Shown here: piece after piece, positions 1 through 11,065 of the stretch
Layout of the letters: every line of letters starts with the position of its first letter
How positions within the stretch are numbered: the first letter of the stretch is position 1
Assembly: GCA_030789695.1 (NCBI GenBank)
Contig: CM061139.1
Location: 106,924,837 to 106,988,836, forward strand
Direction of reading: 5' to 3'
Length of the DNA stretch: 64,000 nucleotides
Source of the DNA: Scilla litardierei
Lineage: Eukaryota > Streptophyta > Magnoliopsida > Asparagales > Asparagaceae
The notes under the pieces: generated by a model
Databases searched by the model: none
The model's input: only the letters and a program-made list of their open reading frames with translations
What the model was told of the DNA's origin: nothing
Program-made: the position numbers and the translations under genes

Positions 1-37
1 TGGTGCAAAGGCGGGGTGAGACACTGAGGAACTAAAT

Positions 38-674
38 GCTGCTCTTCAAGTCCAAAGGCTAAGCGTGGAAAGCTGCATCGAGGAAATCGTCATTGCGGCC
101 CTGAAAAAAGGGTTTCGAAATGAATACCTCAAGAAATCTTTACACCACAACTCCCAATGACCTGGATCAACTCCTAGCTCGCACGGAGCGATTCATGCTG
201 GCAGATGAAGCCTTGGCTACGGAGGAGGAAGGTCCACACAAGGGTTCCGTCGAGCCGAAGGAGGAGGCCGGGCCCGACGAAGGCACTCGTCGGGACCTGG
301 AGGACTGTAAAAAGGGAGAGAAAGCCCCTCGGGGCCGACCATGCAAAGGAAACTCAACATCCGTTAGGCTAGATGTGCCTCGGGATGTTGTCCTAACATA
401 TGTCCAGAGTGAAGGCCACAGCAACAAACCGTCCCCAAAGATGAAAGTCGATCAGAAGGACGAGGCAAAATACTGCAAGTACTATAAGGATTACAGGAAT
501 GCCACTGATGACTGCTGGCATCTGAAGAAAGATATCGATCGGATGATTATCCGAGGGCACCTAACGAATTTCATCGATGCCCCAAAGGCAGGCCCAGAAG
601 AAGGCTCCTCTAAGCAAGCAAACAAAGGGAAGGGAGTGAATATTGTGCAGATTCCCTCCCGAGTAATTGAGTGA
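38..674 (+). pseudogene. Degenerate Ty3/gypsy gag fragment (Tat-like element I)
   Basis: Capsid-type gag remains of the outermost element. Bases 38-160 read, in one frame, like the end of a gag capsid domain (VESCIEEIVIAALKKGF). The frame then shifts, and 120-674 continues as an open 184-aa stretch with the LLARTERFMLADEAL motif that follows the capsid in Tat/Athila gags. Near its end is the degenerate zinc-knuckle-like block YCKYYKDYRNATDDCWHLKK followed by IRGHLTNF; plant Ty3 gags usually have YCxYHxxxGHxTxxCxxLKxxI there. The reading ends at a stop at 672-674. Element B begins 41 bases later, so the rest of I was displaced to beyond 36910. Assignment to Ty3/gypsy is firm; the Tat lineage is inferred from this block and from the minisatellite on the other side of B. 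Confidence 0.75.
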
Positions 675-2216
675 GCAAGGGCAGTCCCGCTTCTTTCTTA
701 TCGTGCAAGTAACGTGATGCGTGGATATTTTACACATTTTCAATGGGGTTATTCCATGCATAATGTTATACTTTTTCCCGTTTTATATGCCACATCATCC
801 CATTTTCGTTCACTTTCACTCTCTGGGTGTTCATATATGTTTCAGGTTGAAATATGGATAAAAAGAGCCAATTTAAGTCAAAGAAGTGAAAGGAAGAAGC
901 GAGGCGAAGAAACGAGATCGATAGAGTTGAAGATGGTAATTTTCATGTCCCACGCGACCGTTTGTGGTGACACAAACAGTTGCATCGCCCAAAGACAACC
1001 CACTTTTGTTTGGAGCTTAGGAGCGATCGATGCAGTTGAATGGCTGCCCCACACGACCGTGTGGAAGAGAGCAAGGAAGGGCATAAGGAAGCACGAGACA
1101 ATCGTTTCATCCAAACGACGCGGCCGCATCGTTTGGCCAAAACTCTGGAAACTTTGGCCCATTTATCCTTTGAAAAAATGGTCGCGTTGTCTAAATGACT
1201 CGACCGCGTAGAAGATCTCAGCTCAAGCCAAAGAGAAGATGAGCCACACGGTCGCGTGGCTACCCCATACGACCATGTGGAGGAAATACCACAAGAAAGT
1301 GCACAACCCTTGCAAAACTTGAATATCTTCTCACAACCCTGTGGTTATCTTCACTTATATTTATTTTTCATTTGAAGAGCGTCTCATACCAATAACGCAT
1401 GTATTTTTCTGAGATCGGAGTGACTTTATATATTTTCTAGAAGACAAGGCTTTGTGGCTGGAATTTTGACGCGGCCGCGTCGGGTCGGGTTTCCTTTGAC
1501 CTGTTAGGGTTACTAATGGGTTATAAAATGGTTTTGTGTGCCGTTTTGAAGGGGGCCGACCCTAGGACGGTTTTTCTTCCTCTTTTTCATATTTTTTCTT
1601 AGTTTCAGAAGTATGTGTAGGTTAGATTAGGTTTTTGGAGGTGTTCTTTGATCGTTGCAAGCTTGTAATCTTCAAATCTTTATATTGCAACCATCAAGAT
1701 ACGTTTCTCCTTCTTTGCTTTGATAATTTTTTTATGTTTTGTTATACCTTTATTGAATCTTTGTTAATATCTGTGATTCTATACATGTGTAGTGCGTAGA
1801 GTTTAATCTAGGGCCATGGTGTAGCCATAATTGTGGGTTTGAGCATGTATTGATGATTTTTGGTTGGTTGTTGTATGAATGATGATTAGAGTTATGCTAG
1901 TTTGATTATTATTAATGTAGATCGGATTCCTCCTTCGTGGGTAATTAGATTAATTCACGGCAGAAGCCGGGGTTAATCTAGGGTTTTCGATTGCATTGAT
2001 CGATGTTATCGATGCGACTGACGGAAGTTAGGCATCAATCAGAGCCCTCCTAACATATATCCAAATCCAAATTCACGAAAGTGGCATGGAGAAAGATTGG
2101 GGACATTCGTCGAATGTAATGCACCTAGCGTGTATCGATGCACGACGGAAGTCGGTATCGATACATGCTAGTAGTCCTATCATGCACCATGGAAGTCGTG
2201 GGTAGGGTTAATATGA

Positions 2217-3948
2217 TGTTGTGATATGGTTCCCCGGATTTGGTTTTGGATGATGAGCAAACATAAATAATGGATACTAACTTATTTGTGAGCGCAGTTA
2301 TGGAGATCGTCGCCAAAATACCACGTACAACAAAAGCGACGTCTCAAGACTTCTCAATACGCGTGATCGTGTGCCTGGAGCTTCGTTGAAGCTCAAGGAG
2401 CAATATTGAAGTCAAGAGGAATGAAGATTGAAGCTTTGAAGACGGCTCGTAAGGTTGATTTTTATAGTCTTCTAGCTTCATAGATTAGAATGTTAAGCCT
2501 TGAGTAGGACTTACTTTATAATCTTCATTTCGCTCATATCTTAGAGCTAGGATTATCATAGAAGCCATTAGAAACTTTCCCGAAGCATATCGCTTCTTCC
2601 CTCGGCTTCTTGTGCATGTTAGTTGGTTCAAGAAGAGTCACCAACCGACTAGATGACGATCTAGTCGGTCGGCAACTCTACTTAAACCGACTAGTTTGCC
2701 TTCTCTATATTCAGCTCTTTCCATGACTACAGTTAGTCGGTCAAAGAAGAGTCACCGACCGACTAGATGACGATCTAGTCGGTCAGGAGTCCTTCTCAGA
2801 CCGACTAGTTGTGTACAGTCATTTTCAGCCTGAGCTACTGTTTCGAGTTAGTCGGTCAAAGAACGTTTACCGACCGACTAGTTGAGAAACTAGTCGGTCA
2901 GCATTTGTTCTTAAACCGACTAAGTCAACTTGAAGTCTACCTATTCTATTTCGACGTTAGTCGGTCAAAGATCATTCACCGACCGACTAGTTGTGAAACT
3001 AGTCGGTCGGCAAGTCTTCTTAGACCGACTAGTTGTCTTTGCATGTACTTCGACTTCTTGGCTGTTCTACCGTTAGTCGGTCTACGTTGTATCACCGACC
3101 GACTAGTTGATGAACTAGTCGGTCAATGATCCTTCTTTGACCGACTAGTCTGCTTCAGAATAGAGCCGTTGGGATTCTTTCAAACTCGATTTCTCTTGCC
3201 CCTTTAAATAGAATCCTGATTCGTTTGAAGAGGGGTTAGAGGTCCTATTTCCAAGCAATTTCAGACCTAAGAGAAGAGCTCTCCCAAGCTAATTCAAAGC
3301 TCTCTCTCCCTCACAAGAATCTCTCCCTTCACTCTTTGAGCCATCTTCCTCAAGAGAGATTCTCTCCATTGTGAGCTTCTCAAGCCAAGAGCTTGATTCT
3401 AGTCACCATACTCCACCCTAGGCTTTCATTGCTGGTCATCTTCTTGAAGCTAGGGTTTGGTGACACCCTCTTCCTCAAAATCCATCATTGCCCTAATTTG
3501 GTAAGTATACTCAAGGCATAGGATTTTGTAAGGTAAGAGTTTATTTCATTTCATATTTGAATTGTAAGTTTCACTCTCGGTTGTGAGAGTGTGGTTGTGA
3601 TCCCGGGTTGTGGGAGTCACAAATTACTTTGTGTATGATTTGACTTGTGAAGGTTGTTCACAAGTACTTCATAGTGGAAATCTTGAGTTAGGGTTGCTAA
3701 CTCAAGTATCCGGAGGGGATCCGGGTGGTTGGGACGTAGGATCACCGGGAACAAGTCGGGGAGACTTGGGTGGATCCGAACCCAGTAATATTGTTTGTTT
3801 GCGTATGTTTTAATTCTTGTTGATAGTTGTTTAATTCCGCATTGTCGTTTGTTTCTTGCACAATAATTAGGAATAACTATCTTGATTATTTTAAGTACTA
3901 TTCACCCCCCCTCTAGTACGTGTGCAGTAGCTACCACAGGGCACTACA
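2217..3948 (+). repeat. 5' LTR of the gag-only element
   Basis: TG...CA LTR, identical by eye to 7456-9187 (constant offset of 5239). U3 at 2640-3150 holds five evenly spaced hairpins with arms of the type CCGACCGACTAGTT/AACTAGTCGGTCGG. A TATA-like TTTAAATAG is at 3203-3211. Confidence 0.95.
2640..3150 (+). repeat. Array of five nested palindromes in the U3 of the gag-only element
   Basis: Units about 110 bp apart each contain an inner hairpin flanked by outer half-sites TTAGTCGGTC and GACCGACTAG. The clearest inner hairpin has a perfect 14-bp stem at 2979-2992 and 2997-3010 with a 4-base loop. The same array is at 7879-8389, and a diverged one is in the solo LTR at 14588-15230. CpG-bearing palindrome arrays in U3 are a known feature of some Sireviruses. 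They lie just upstream of the TATA-like sequence. Confidence 0.9.
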
Positions 3949-3950
3949 AT

Positions 3951-3963
3951 TGGTATCAGAGCC
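3951..3963 (+). other. Primer binding site, initiator-Met tRNA type
   Basis: TGGTATCAGAGCC starts two bases after the 5' LTR end at 3948. This is the standard plant iMet primer site for minus-strand DNA synthesis. Confidence 0.95.
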
Positions 3964-4043
3964 AAGGTTAAAGCTACAAGTTCAAAGCTATGACGAACAA
4001 CGACTACAACGTCTTCAAGAACCGCGATGGAGCTTCTTAAGTT

Positions 4044-6194
4044 ATGGAAGGACTATCCTCCGTCAGGCCTCCACACTTCAACGGTACCAACTACGGGTAC
4101 TGGAAATGCCGGATGCAAATTTTCCTTCGGAGCGCTTCACTATGGAGAGCCACCATGACGGAGTATGTCGAGCCTTCCGAAGAAGATTTCGTGAAGTGGA
4201 CTCCCGTGGAGGTCGCCGCGGAAGTAGCCAATGCCAAGGCAATGAATGCCTTGAATTGTGCGTTGGATCCCGAGGACTTCAACAAGATATGCACATGTAA
4301 GAGTGCATATCAAATATGGAACCAACTCCTCATATTGCACGAAGGATCGAGTACGGTAAAAGACTCTAAACTCGTCGTTGCTAACAAAGAATTTGAGTTG
4401 TTTCATATGGAGCAGGGTGAAACCATGAAGGAGTACTATGCTCGCTTCGTGGATATATCCAACGACTTGGAAGCTCTTGGGAAGACCTACACCCAAAAGG
4501 AGAAAGTCTCGAAGATAATCGATGGACTTCCTTCTTGTTGGGAGAAGCGTACCTTCGCCATCGAGGAAGGTAATGACATGAATAAATATACCGTCGTACA
4601 ACTAATGGGTACCTTGTTGTCTTATGAGGTACGCAAGGATAGTAAGATCCGGATGAGGGAAAAGATGAAGGCGTACTTGAAGCAAGACGAGCCAAAGAAA
4701 AAGGCAATTGCATTCAAGGCCGCTCCATCTACCGATGATGAAGATTCGGAAGAAGAAGAGGACGAAGAATTGGACATGGAAGCATTGGCCAATATGGCAA
4801 AGAAATTCATCCGATTCTTCCGACAAGGTAAGTTGAATCGTAAATCTAAATTTATTTCGACTAATGTTTCTACTCCCGTGTGTTACAAATGCAACAAGCC
4901 AGGACATATCAAGCCGGATTGTCCTCTCTACAAACACAAGGGAAAATGGAAGGGATCCAAGCATGACAAGTCAAGAAAGCACAAGAAAGGGCTTGTCGGC
5001 ACTTTCACCGACTCCGACTCCTCAAGTGGAGAGTCGGACGATGAAAGAATGGAGAATGCACACACGTGCTTCATGGGAAAAGAGGATTGTGATGAAGAGA
5101 CTTCCTCCGATGAAAGCGAGGATGGAAGCGAGGATGAAGGCGAAGAGGTAACCAATGATGAACTTAGAATAGCCAATGAACAACTATGGAATAAGTTTTC
5201 TAATATGGCTACTAAATTTATGAAGACTAAAAATGAATTAGATAGTCTTAAAAACTCGCCTAAGCCTTTCATCGTCAACAACGACACCGTTGTTGATGGG
5301 TTGAGAAATGAGATTGAAAATCTCAAGTCTCAACTTGAGCATGTTCATATCGAGGATTCGGATGAACATGTGATAGCGGATTTGACGTCTCAAATCTCAA
5401 CTTTGAGTATTGAGAATAAAAATCTCAAGTCACGTGTTTGTGCACTCGCATCGCAAGTGTCCACTTTGGATGCTTCTTTGCATTCTCTCACCGAGAAGCA
5501 TGAGAGCACATTAGGCCGAATTCATGAATTCAACAAAGGTAATGGCAAGTTGGATGATATCCTAAATGACTTACCTCCGGCCAATCATCACATTGGTTTG
5601 GGGTATAAGATGGGAGAGTCATCCAAATCGTCCGCCACCTTTGTTAGGCCATCTTCCGATGCTTCTACTAGTGGAAGTAAACACCTCATGGGTAGATCTT
5701 CTACCAATGGTGCTTCCGCTAGGAACACGCCCCCATTTGGAAAGAAACCCACTTTGGGTGGACCTCCAAAGAAGGGTCATGCTTACATGTATACCATGCC
5801 ACGTAGGAACACACATCCTACCCCACATGTTAGCACAAATGATGATTTTTATGCTCCGCACCCACGAGCACGTGCACACCTTATGAGACACACTCATGCA
5901 CGTGTTCCTCCACATTCATATGTTCATCCTCATTCTCATATGAATAATTATCGTCATGCACCATTGCATCGCATGCCATATGCTTACCCACGTCATGCAT
6001 CACATAGAAATCAACAACGTATGCATGTTCCCAATAGGATTAGGACTCCCAAGACATACACTATTTGGGGTCCGAAGAACACAAGCATGCATGCTAAGAA
6101 TTTGTATGTGAAATCGTTTATAAATGATGTTATTTTGAATGATGATTATGTTGGGAAATCAAGTTCCTCTTGGACTTGGTTTCCGAAGGGTTAG
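4044..6194 (+). CDS. gag: Gag polyprotein of the Sirevirus-like gag-only element
   Basis: Intact 716-aa gag that would form the virus-like particle and bind element RNA. In order: an N-terminal copia-gag block (MEGLSSVRPPHFNGTNYGYW), a UBN2-type capsid region at about residues 60-200, an acidic Asp/Glu run near 230-245, one CCHC zinc knuckle at about 280-293 (CYKCNKPGHIKPDC), a second acidic Ser-rich stretch near 320-375, coiled-coil-like heptads at about 380-490, and a long His/Arg/Pro-rich tail at about 590-670. The length and the LDDILNDLP...GLGYK block fit Sirevirus gags. Translation stops exactly where an autonomous relative would run into protease. The ATG at 4044 is the first in this frame after the primer site. 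It is the only clearly intact full-length gag in the window. Confidence 0.92.
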   Translation: MEGLSSVRPPHFNGTNYGYWKCRMQIFLRSASLWRATMTEYVEPSEEDFVKWTPVEVAAEVANAKAMNALNCALDPEDFNKICTCKSAYQIWNQLLILHEGSSTVKDSKLVVANKEFELFHMEQGETMKEYYARFVDISNDLEALGKTYTQKEKVSKIIDGLPSCWEKRTFAIEEGNDMNKYTVVQLMGTLLSYEVRKDSKIRMREKMKAYLKQDEPKKKAIAFKAAPSTDDEDSEEEEDEELDMEALANMAKKFIRFFRQGKLNRKSKFISTNVSTPVCYKCNKPGHIKPDCPLYKHKGKWKGSKHDKSRKHKKGLVGTFTDSDSSSGESDDERMENAHTCFMGKEDCDEETSSDESEDGSEDEGEEVTNDELRIANEQLWNKFSNMATKFMKTKNELDSLKNSPKPFIVNNDTVVDGLRNEIENLKSQLEHVHIEDSDEHVIADLTSQISTLSIENKNLKSRVCALASQVSTLDASLHSLTEKHESTLGRIHEFNKGNGKLDDILNDLPPANHHIGLGYKMGESSKSSATFVRPSSDASTSGSKHLMGRSSTNGASARNTPPFGKKPTLGGPPKKGHAYMYTMPRRNTHPTPHVSTNDDFYAPHPRARAHLMRHTHARVPPHSYVHPHSHMNNYRHAPLHRMPYAYPRHASHRNQQRMHVPNRIRTPKTYTIWGPKNTSMHAKNLYVKSFINDVILNDDYVGKSSSSWTWFPKG

Positions 6195-7455
6195 TTTCCT
6201 TTGACCCTTCATTGCTTGGTACCATAAGTTTTAATTTCATTTTTATGGGTACCAAAGCAATTGTGGTATGTATGGGTTACATTTAATTTGAATTTAGTTA
6301 GCTAAATTTATTGCCTAACCCATAGGATCCAAAAGGATTTTTGGATACCAAAATGATATTCTCTAGGTTAAATCCACCATGAGATACCAACCCTACCAAC
6401 TCCGTGATTTGCAAGGATTTTCGTTCGATTGGAGTTGTTGGTGCTTGAGTGATGCACCAAAGTAGGGGGAGCTTAATGTTGTAAGTATGTTCATACTTTT
6501 GATTCATATTGGTATCCATTGGTAGAATATATTACAATTGGTATCATTTTGCTTCATTTGGTATGCTAGATTTGTGTATGCCATTGTTATATGATGTTCT
6601 ATCTATTTTTTGGCATAACATTCTTGCATGCAACATTTAGTATGCACATCGGATTATTTTTGTCTCTGATGTTGATTTCGTCGTTCGACGATTTTATGGA
6701 TTTAATAGAATTCTTTCTATGGAAACATAGAATTGTTTTCCATGCATTCTATTGATTTTGGAGAGTATGTTCCAAAACTCAATAAGTAAAATTGATTTGA
6801 GTTTTGATGATTTCGGATTTCGTTTTTCGCCTATGGCTTGATGATTTCGTATTTCGATTTTCGCCTATGGCTTGGTGATTTCGTTTTCCGATTTTCGCCG
6901 ATGATTTTATGATTTCGGTTTTCGAGTTTCACCTATGGCTAGATGATTTCGTATTTCGTATTTCGCCTATGGTTTGATGATTTCGGTTTCCGATTTTCGA
7001 CTTTGGTCTCCTTGACACGCTTTGCTTTTATTCGGTATTTTACATTTGATATTTTGCATTGGTGTTATTTTGGACCTTGGTCGTATTCTTCGACTCCCAT
7101 GCATTATTTTTAGCCATTGGTTGTGTTGTTGTTCTCCTCCCGCTCTTTTTGCTAATGCCAAAGGGGGAGAGATATAATAATGACAATGTGCTAATTAATA
7201 ATTCAAAGGAATTTTACCATGAATCTAATTTGATGTGTTAGATTCAGGGGGAGTAAAGATATAAAATGGATTTAGATCCTATATGTCAATATGTGGTTCA
7301 TATTTCATATCTTCCCTCGCTGCTTGATGCATATGAATATTATTGAATATGGAACTAACGTGTCATCAATGCAGGGGGAGTAAGTAAATTTCAATTGAAT
7401 CATTATTATTGCTTATTATTTATGATTGGTTTGTCATCACCAAAAAGGGGGAGAA
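6195..7455 (+). other. Non-coding 3' region of the gag-only element with several polypurine tracts
   Basis: No pol remnant is recognisable. The region ends with four purine tracts: about 7160-7171, 7244-7257, 7372-7384, and the one adjoining the LTR at 7442-7455 (AAAAAGGGGGAGAA). Multiple polypurine tracts are a known Sirevirus trait. A 34-bp tandem repeat lies at 6806-7009. Confidence 0.8.
6806..7009 (+). repeat. 34-bp tandem repeat, about six copies
   Basis: Six consecutive 34-base units based on GATGATTTCGTATTTCG followed by TTTTCGCCTATGGCTT. They carry scattered point changes but no length change, which suggests a constraint on unit length or a recent expansion. They are non-coding. Confidence 0.85.
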
Positions 7456-9187
7456 TGTTGTGATATGGTTCCCCGGATTTGGTTTTGGATGATGAGCAAA
7501 CATAAATAATGGATACTAACTTATTTGTGAGCGCAGTTATGGAGATCGTCGCCAAAATACCACGTACAACAAAAGCGACGTCTCAAGACTTCTCAATACG
7601 CGTGATCGTGTGCCTGGAGCTTCGTTGAAGCTCAAGGAGCAATATTGAAGTCAAGAGGAATGAAGATTGAAGCTTTGAAGACGGCTCGTAAGGTTGATTT
7701 TTATAGTCTTCTAGCTTCATAGATTAGAATGTTAAGCCTTGAGTAGGACTTACTTTATAATCTTCATTTCGCTCATATCTTAGAGCTAGGATTATCATAG
7801 AAGCCATTAGAAACTTTCCCGAAGCATATCGCTTCTTCCCTCGGCTTCTTGTGCATGTTAGTTGGTTCAAGAAGAGTCACCAACCGACTAGATGACGATC
7901 TAGTCGGTCGGCAACTCTACTTAAACCGACTAGTTTGCCTTCTCTATATTCAGCTCTTTCCATGACTACAGTTAGTCGGTCAAAGAAGAGTCACCGACCG
8001 ACTAGATGACGATCTAGTCGGTCAGGAGTCCTTCTCAGACCGACTAGTTGTGTACAGTCATTTTCAGCCTGAGCTACTGTTTCGAGTTAGTCGGTCAAAG
8101 AACGTTTACCGACCGACTAGTTGAGAAACTAGTCGGTCAGCATTTGTTCTTAAACCGACTAAGTCAACTTGAAGTCTACCTATTCTATTTCGACGTTAGT
8201 CGGTCAAAGATCATTCACCGACCGACTAGTTGTGAAACTAGTCGGTCGGCAAGTCTTCTTAGACCGACTAGTTGTCTTTGCATGTACTTCGACTTCTTGG
8301 CTGTTCTACCGTTAGTCGGTCTACGTTGTATCACCGACCGACTAGTTGATGAACTAGTCGGTCAATGATCCTTCTTTGACCGACTAGTCTGCTTCAGAAT
8401 AGAGCCGTTGGGATTCTTTCAAACTCGATTTCTCTTGCCCCTTTAAATAGAATCCTGATTCGTTTGAAGAGGGGTTAGAGGTCCTATTTCCAAGCAATTT
8501 CAGACCTAAGAGAAGAGCTCTCCCAAGCTAATTCAAAGCTCTCTCTCCCTCACAAGAATCTCTCCCTTCACTCTTTGAGCCATCTTCCTCAAGAGAGATT
8601 CTCTCCATTGTGAGCTTCTCAAGCCAAGAGCTTGATTCTAGTCACCATACTCCACCCTAGGCTTTCATTGCTGGTCATCTTCTTGAAGCTAGGGTTTGGT
8701 GACACCCTCTTCCTCAAAATCCATCATTGCCCTAATTTGGTAAGTATACTCAAGGCATAGGATTTTGTAAGGTAAGAGTTTATTTCATTTCATATTTGAA
8801 TTGTAAGTTTCACTCTCGGTTGTGAGAGTGTGGTTGTGATCCCGGGTTGTGGGAGTCACAAATTACTTTGTGTATGATTTGACTTGTGAAGGTTGTTCAC
8901 AAGTACTTCATAGTGGAAATCTTGAGTTAGGGTTGCTAACTCAAGTATCCGGAGGGGATCCGGGTGGTTGGGACGTAGGATCACCGGGAACAAGTCGGGG
9001 AGACTTGGGTGGATCCGAACCCAGTAATATTGTTTGTTTGCGTATGTTTTAATTCTTGTTGATAGTTGTTTAATTCCGCATTGTCGTTTGTTTCTTGCAC
9101 AATAATTAGGAATAACTATCTTGATTATTTTAAGTACTATTCACCCCCCCTCTAGTACGTGTGCAGTAGCTACCACAGGGCACTACA
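7456..9187 (+). repeat. 3' LTR of the gag-only element
   Basis: Identical by eye to 2217-3948. Preceded by the polypurine tract at 7442-7455 and followed directly by the TATGA target duplication. Confidence 0.95.
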
Positions 9188-9520
9188 TATGAGGGGATAT
9201 CTTATCATTCAGCACAGAAGTGGGGGGTAAGAGAATACCCTTAGATTAGACATCCTCTCTTTATCACATGAGTTCAACAGTTGATCAACCCAAGTCAATT
9301 CGTGTCCAATCCATAATTGGGTGAAACCTAGCCCTAGATTCCTTTTCATTCTATGTATTCCTCCTCATTCTATATATATTCCACATGTCCTCACATAGCT
9401 AACCATGACCTAGGGTTGAGCTAGTACTCCATTACACATCCTCTCTGTGGACGACCTGGTAGCGCTATGACGACAGCCGTGCACTTGCGGTTTATAAGTG
9501 TAAAACTCCTTACAAGTTTT

Positions 9521-9538
9521 TGGTGCTGTTGCCAGGGA
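9521..9538 (+). other. Primer binding site of element B, decayed tRNA-Asp type
   Basis: TGGTGCTGTTGCCAGGGA lies seven bases from the LTR end. Element C has the exact tRNA-Asp form TGGCGCCGTTGCCGGGGA. The three differences are all C-to-T or G-to-A at CpG positions, as expected from deamination of methylated cytosine. Confidence 0.88.
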
Positions 9539-9718
9539 GGTTGTGCCTGATTGATATTAGTTTGATTTTAGGCTTATTAGCCTACGTGCATAAAAAATTA
9601 ATAAATAAATAAAAATAAAATTTTTCCCCTCCACCCATGTTTATTCTTGTGCTATTCTTTTCATCGTACTGACGACCCTCTCTTTGTTATTTCTTATTTC
9701 TGTTTGCCCAGGTGTGCA

Positions 9719-10567
9719 AGGAGTACGAAATGATGATTCTCAACGACGATGCCATTTCACTTCTTGCTATGAAGATGGACGCATTGGAAGAACAACTTCA
9801 TTGGTAGATGTCAAAGGCATATGCCCCAATACCTCCACCATTCGTTCCACCACCTCAGAAATCTAGATTGGAGATCTTGATAGAGAAATACATCGAAGTT
9901 CAAGGGTAGACAAACAACTACTTTGAGACCTCTCTCCAACAGCTTGGGGACATGCAAGCAAAGGTTGCTCAGCAGATTAGCCAGATTAGCCCTGAAGTGA
10001 GCCTGGTTGCTACATCTCGATGCCATTCATACACGCAGTCAGAGCAGTATTTTAGAGCCTCGGGCATGGAGGAGGAATCACAAAGTGAAGATCAGTTAGA
10101 GGAGTCATCCACCATGCCTGCGGAAGGTAACCCACCTGAACCGAACATTTTACAGTTTCTCATGGATTACCTATCCCTTATAGGTATTTCCACTGACGAT
10201 GTACATGCTAGCTGGGATGGAGAAACAGTGCACCTACATTGTAATTATGAGGAGGAGAAGCTATGCGAAGGTGAAGAAGAGATTGTCGATATTGTAGACC
10301 CTGAGCATCGCTTCCTTCTAGAGTCATCACCCCAGCTTAAGGCATAACGGAGCGACGAGCTGACTGTAAAGCATGAAGCAATAGTTGAGGAGGATGTGCA
10401 CGTGAGCACGTACACAATGATCAGTCTTAGAGAGTCAGACACACATCCACCTCCATACCTTCTGCCGCAACCACCATCCATCACTTCTGAGGCAGAGCGT
10501 CTTTCTGAGCTCACAAGCATCATAATGGTGGATTTTCTGAGCTCTCAAAACTCCATTTTTGAATCTT
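9719..10567 (+). pseudogene. Gag-like coding remnant of element B
   Basis: Read in one frame from 9719, this looks like the C-terminal part of an Athila/Tat gag: LLAMKMDALEEQLHW, then a Pro-rich PPPFVPPPQKSRLEILIEKY, then QQLGDMQAKVAQQISQ, the usual region after the zinc knuckle. In-frame stops at the codons after LHW and EVQG (TAG for CAG) break it. From about 9952 it is open to 10347 and, past one stop, on to about 10567. That part is acidic (EEESQSEDQLEES, CNYEEEKLCEGEEE) and I do not recognise it. No capsid domain, zinc knuckle or protease is present, so B is internally deleted as well as mutated. Confidence 0.6.
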
Positions 10568-11065
10568 GAAATTCATTTCCAATTTAATAGATTCAGATAC
10601 TATTGACACGACATACTTCTCATAGGAAACATGTGCACAATCCATTGAGGTACGCTGGGTCGTGTCAACACATAGTAAAAATATCGAAAGTAGGAACATG
10701 GAGATGATCACATCATCTTCATAGAATAGCACAACGTTCTCAGGGAATATCTGTCACTCAATTTTGAAATTCTCAATTCACTTTGACGATTCTCTTTGGG
10801 ACGCTTATATCTTGTGGAAGAATTTTTCCATTTGGTTTGATGCCTCTTGTCTCTTGCAGGATTCAGGTTGTCGTCCTCAAGATGTGCTGGGAGGAGCGTT
10901 GCTAGAGCATGATGAGTTCATGGGAGACAGTTAGCTGAGACACGAAAAGAGCATTAAGAACAGCTTCTTGATCTGCTAAAAATATTGGATCCACCCTTTA
11001 ATACGGTGATTCTTAATCTAGTAGTGTAGAAAAATTTTATATGCTTTCTAGGTGGATTGGATAAA
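10568..11065. other. Non-coding interior of element B, left of element C
   Basis: About 500 bases with no reading frame or motif I can support. It ends at the ATAAA target duplication (11061-11065) of element C. Confidence 0.6.

Larger units (their letters stand above)
2217..9187 (+). mobile_element. Gag-only Sirevirus-like LTR retrotransposon (TR-GAG type)
   Basis: A complete, very young element inserted in the 5' LTR of B. The 1732-bp LTRs at 2217-3948 and 7456-9187 look identical by eye, begin TGTTGTG and end CTACA, and are flanked by a perfect TSD, TATGA, at 2212-2216 and 9188-9192. The 3507-bp interior has an iMet-type primer site, one intact gag, a non-coding tail with several polypurine tracts, and no protease, integrase, RT or RNase H. 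Plant elements with LTRs and only gag are known as TR-GAG elements. The gag layout, multiple purine tracts and LTR palindromes point to a Sirevirus parent. Mobility would need enzymes from an autonomous relative. Confidence 0.93.
715..9514 (+). repeat. 5' LTR of element B (interrupted at 2217-9192)
   Basis: The LTR parts are 715-2216 and 9193-9514, about 1.82 kb when the nested Sirevirus-like element and one TSD copy are removed. They match 35054-36910 along their length with many point differences and small indels. A TATA-like sequence is at 1521-1527. Upstream of it lie CpG-rich palindromes, including a perfect 14-bp one at 1468-1481 and CCACACGACCGTGTGG near 1049-1064. No genuine gene is seen in 715-2216. 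Confidence 0.88.

Noticed and set aside
714..1211. 165-aa frame at the start of the B LTR
   Set aside because: Lies wholly in LTR sequence, is not preserved in the 3' LTR and has no domain.
2640..3150. Regularly spaced repeats resembling a CRISPR array
   Set aside because: Plant LTR palindromes with similar spacers, duplicated in both LTRs. There are no cas genes and the context is eukaryotic.
9684..9866. 60-aa frame at the start of the B interior
   Set aside because: Out of frame with the gag-like reading from 9719, which has the recognisable motifs.
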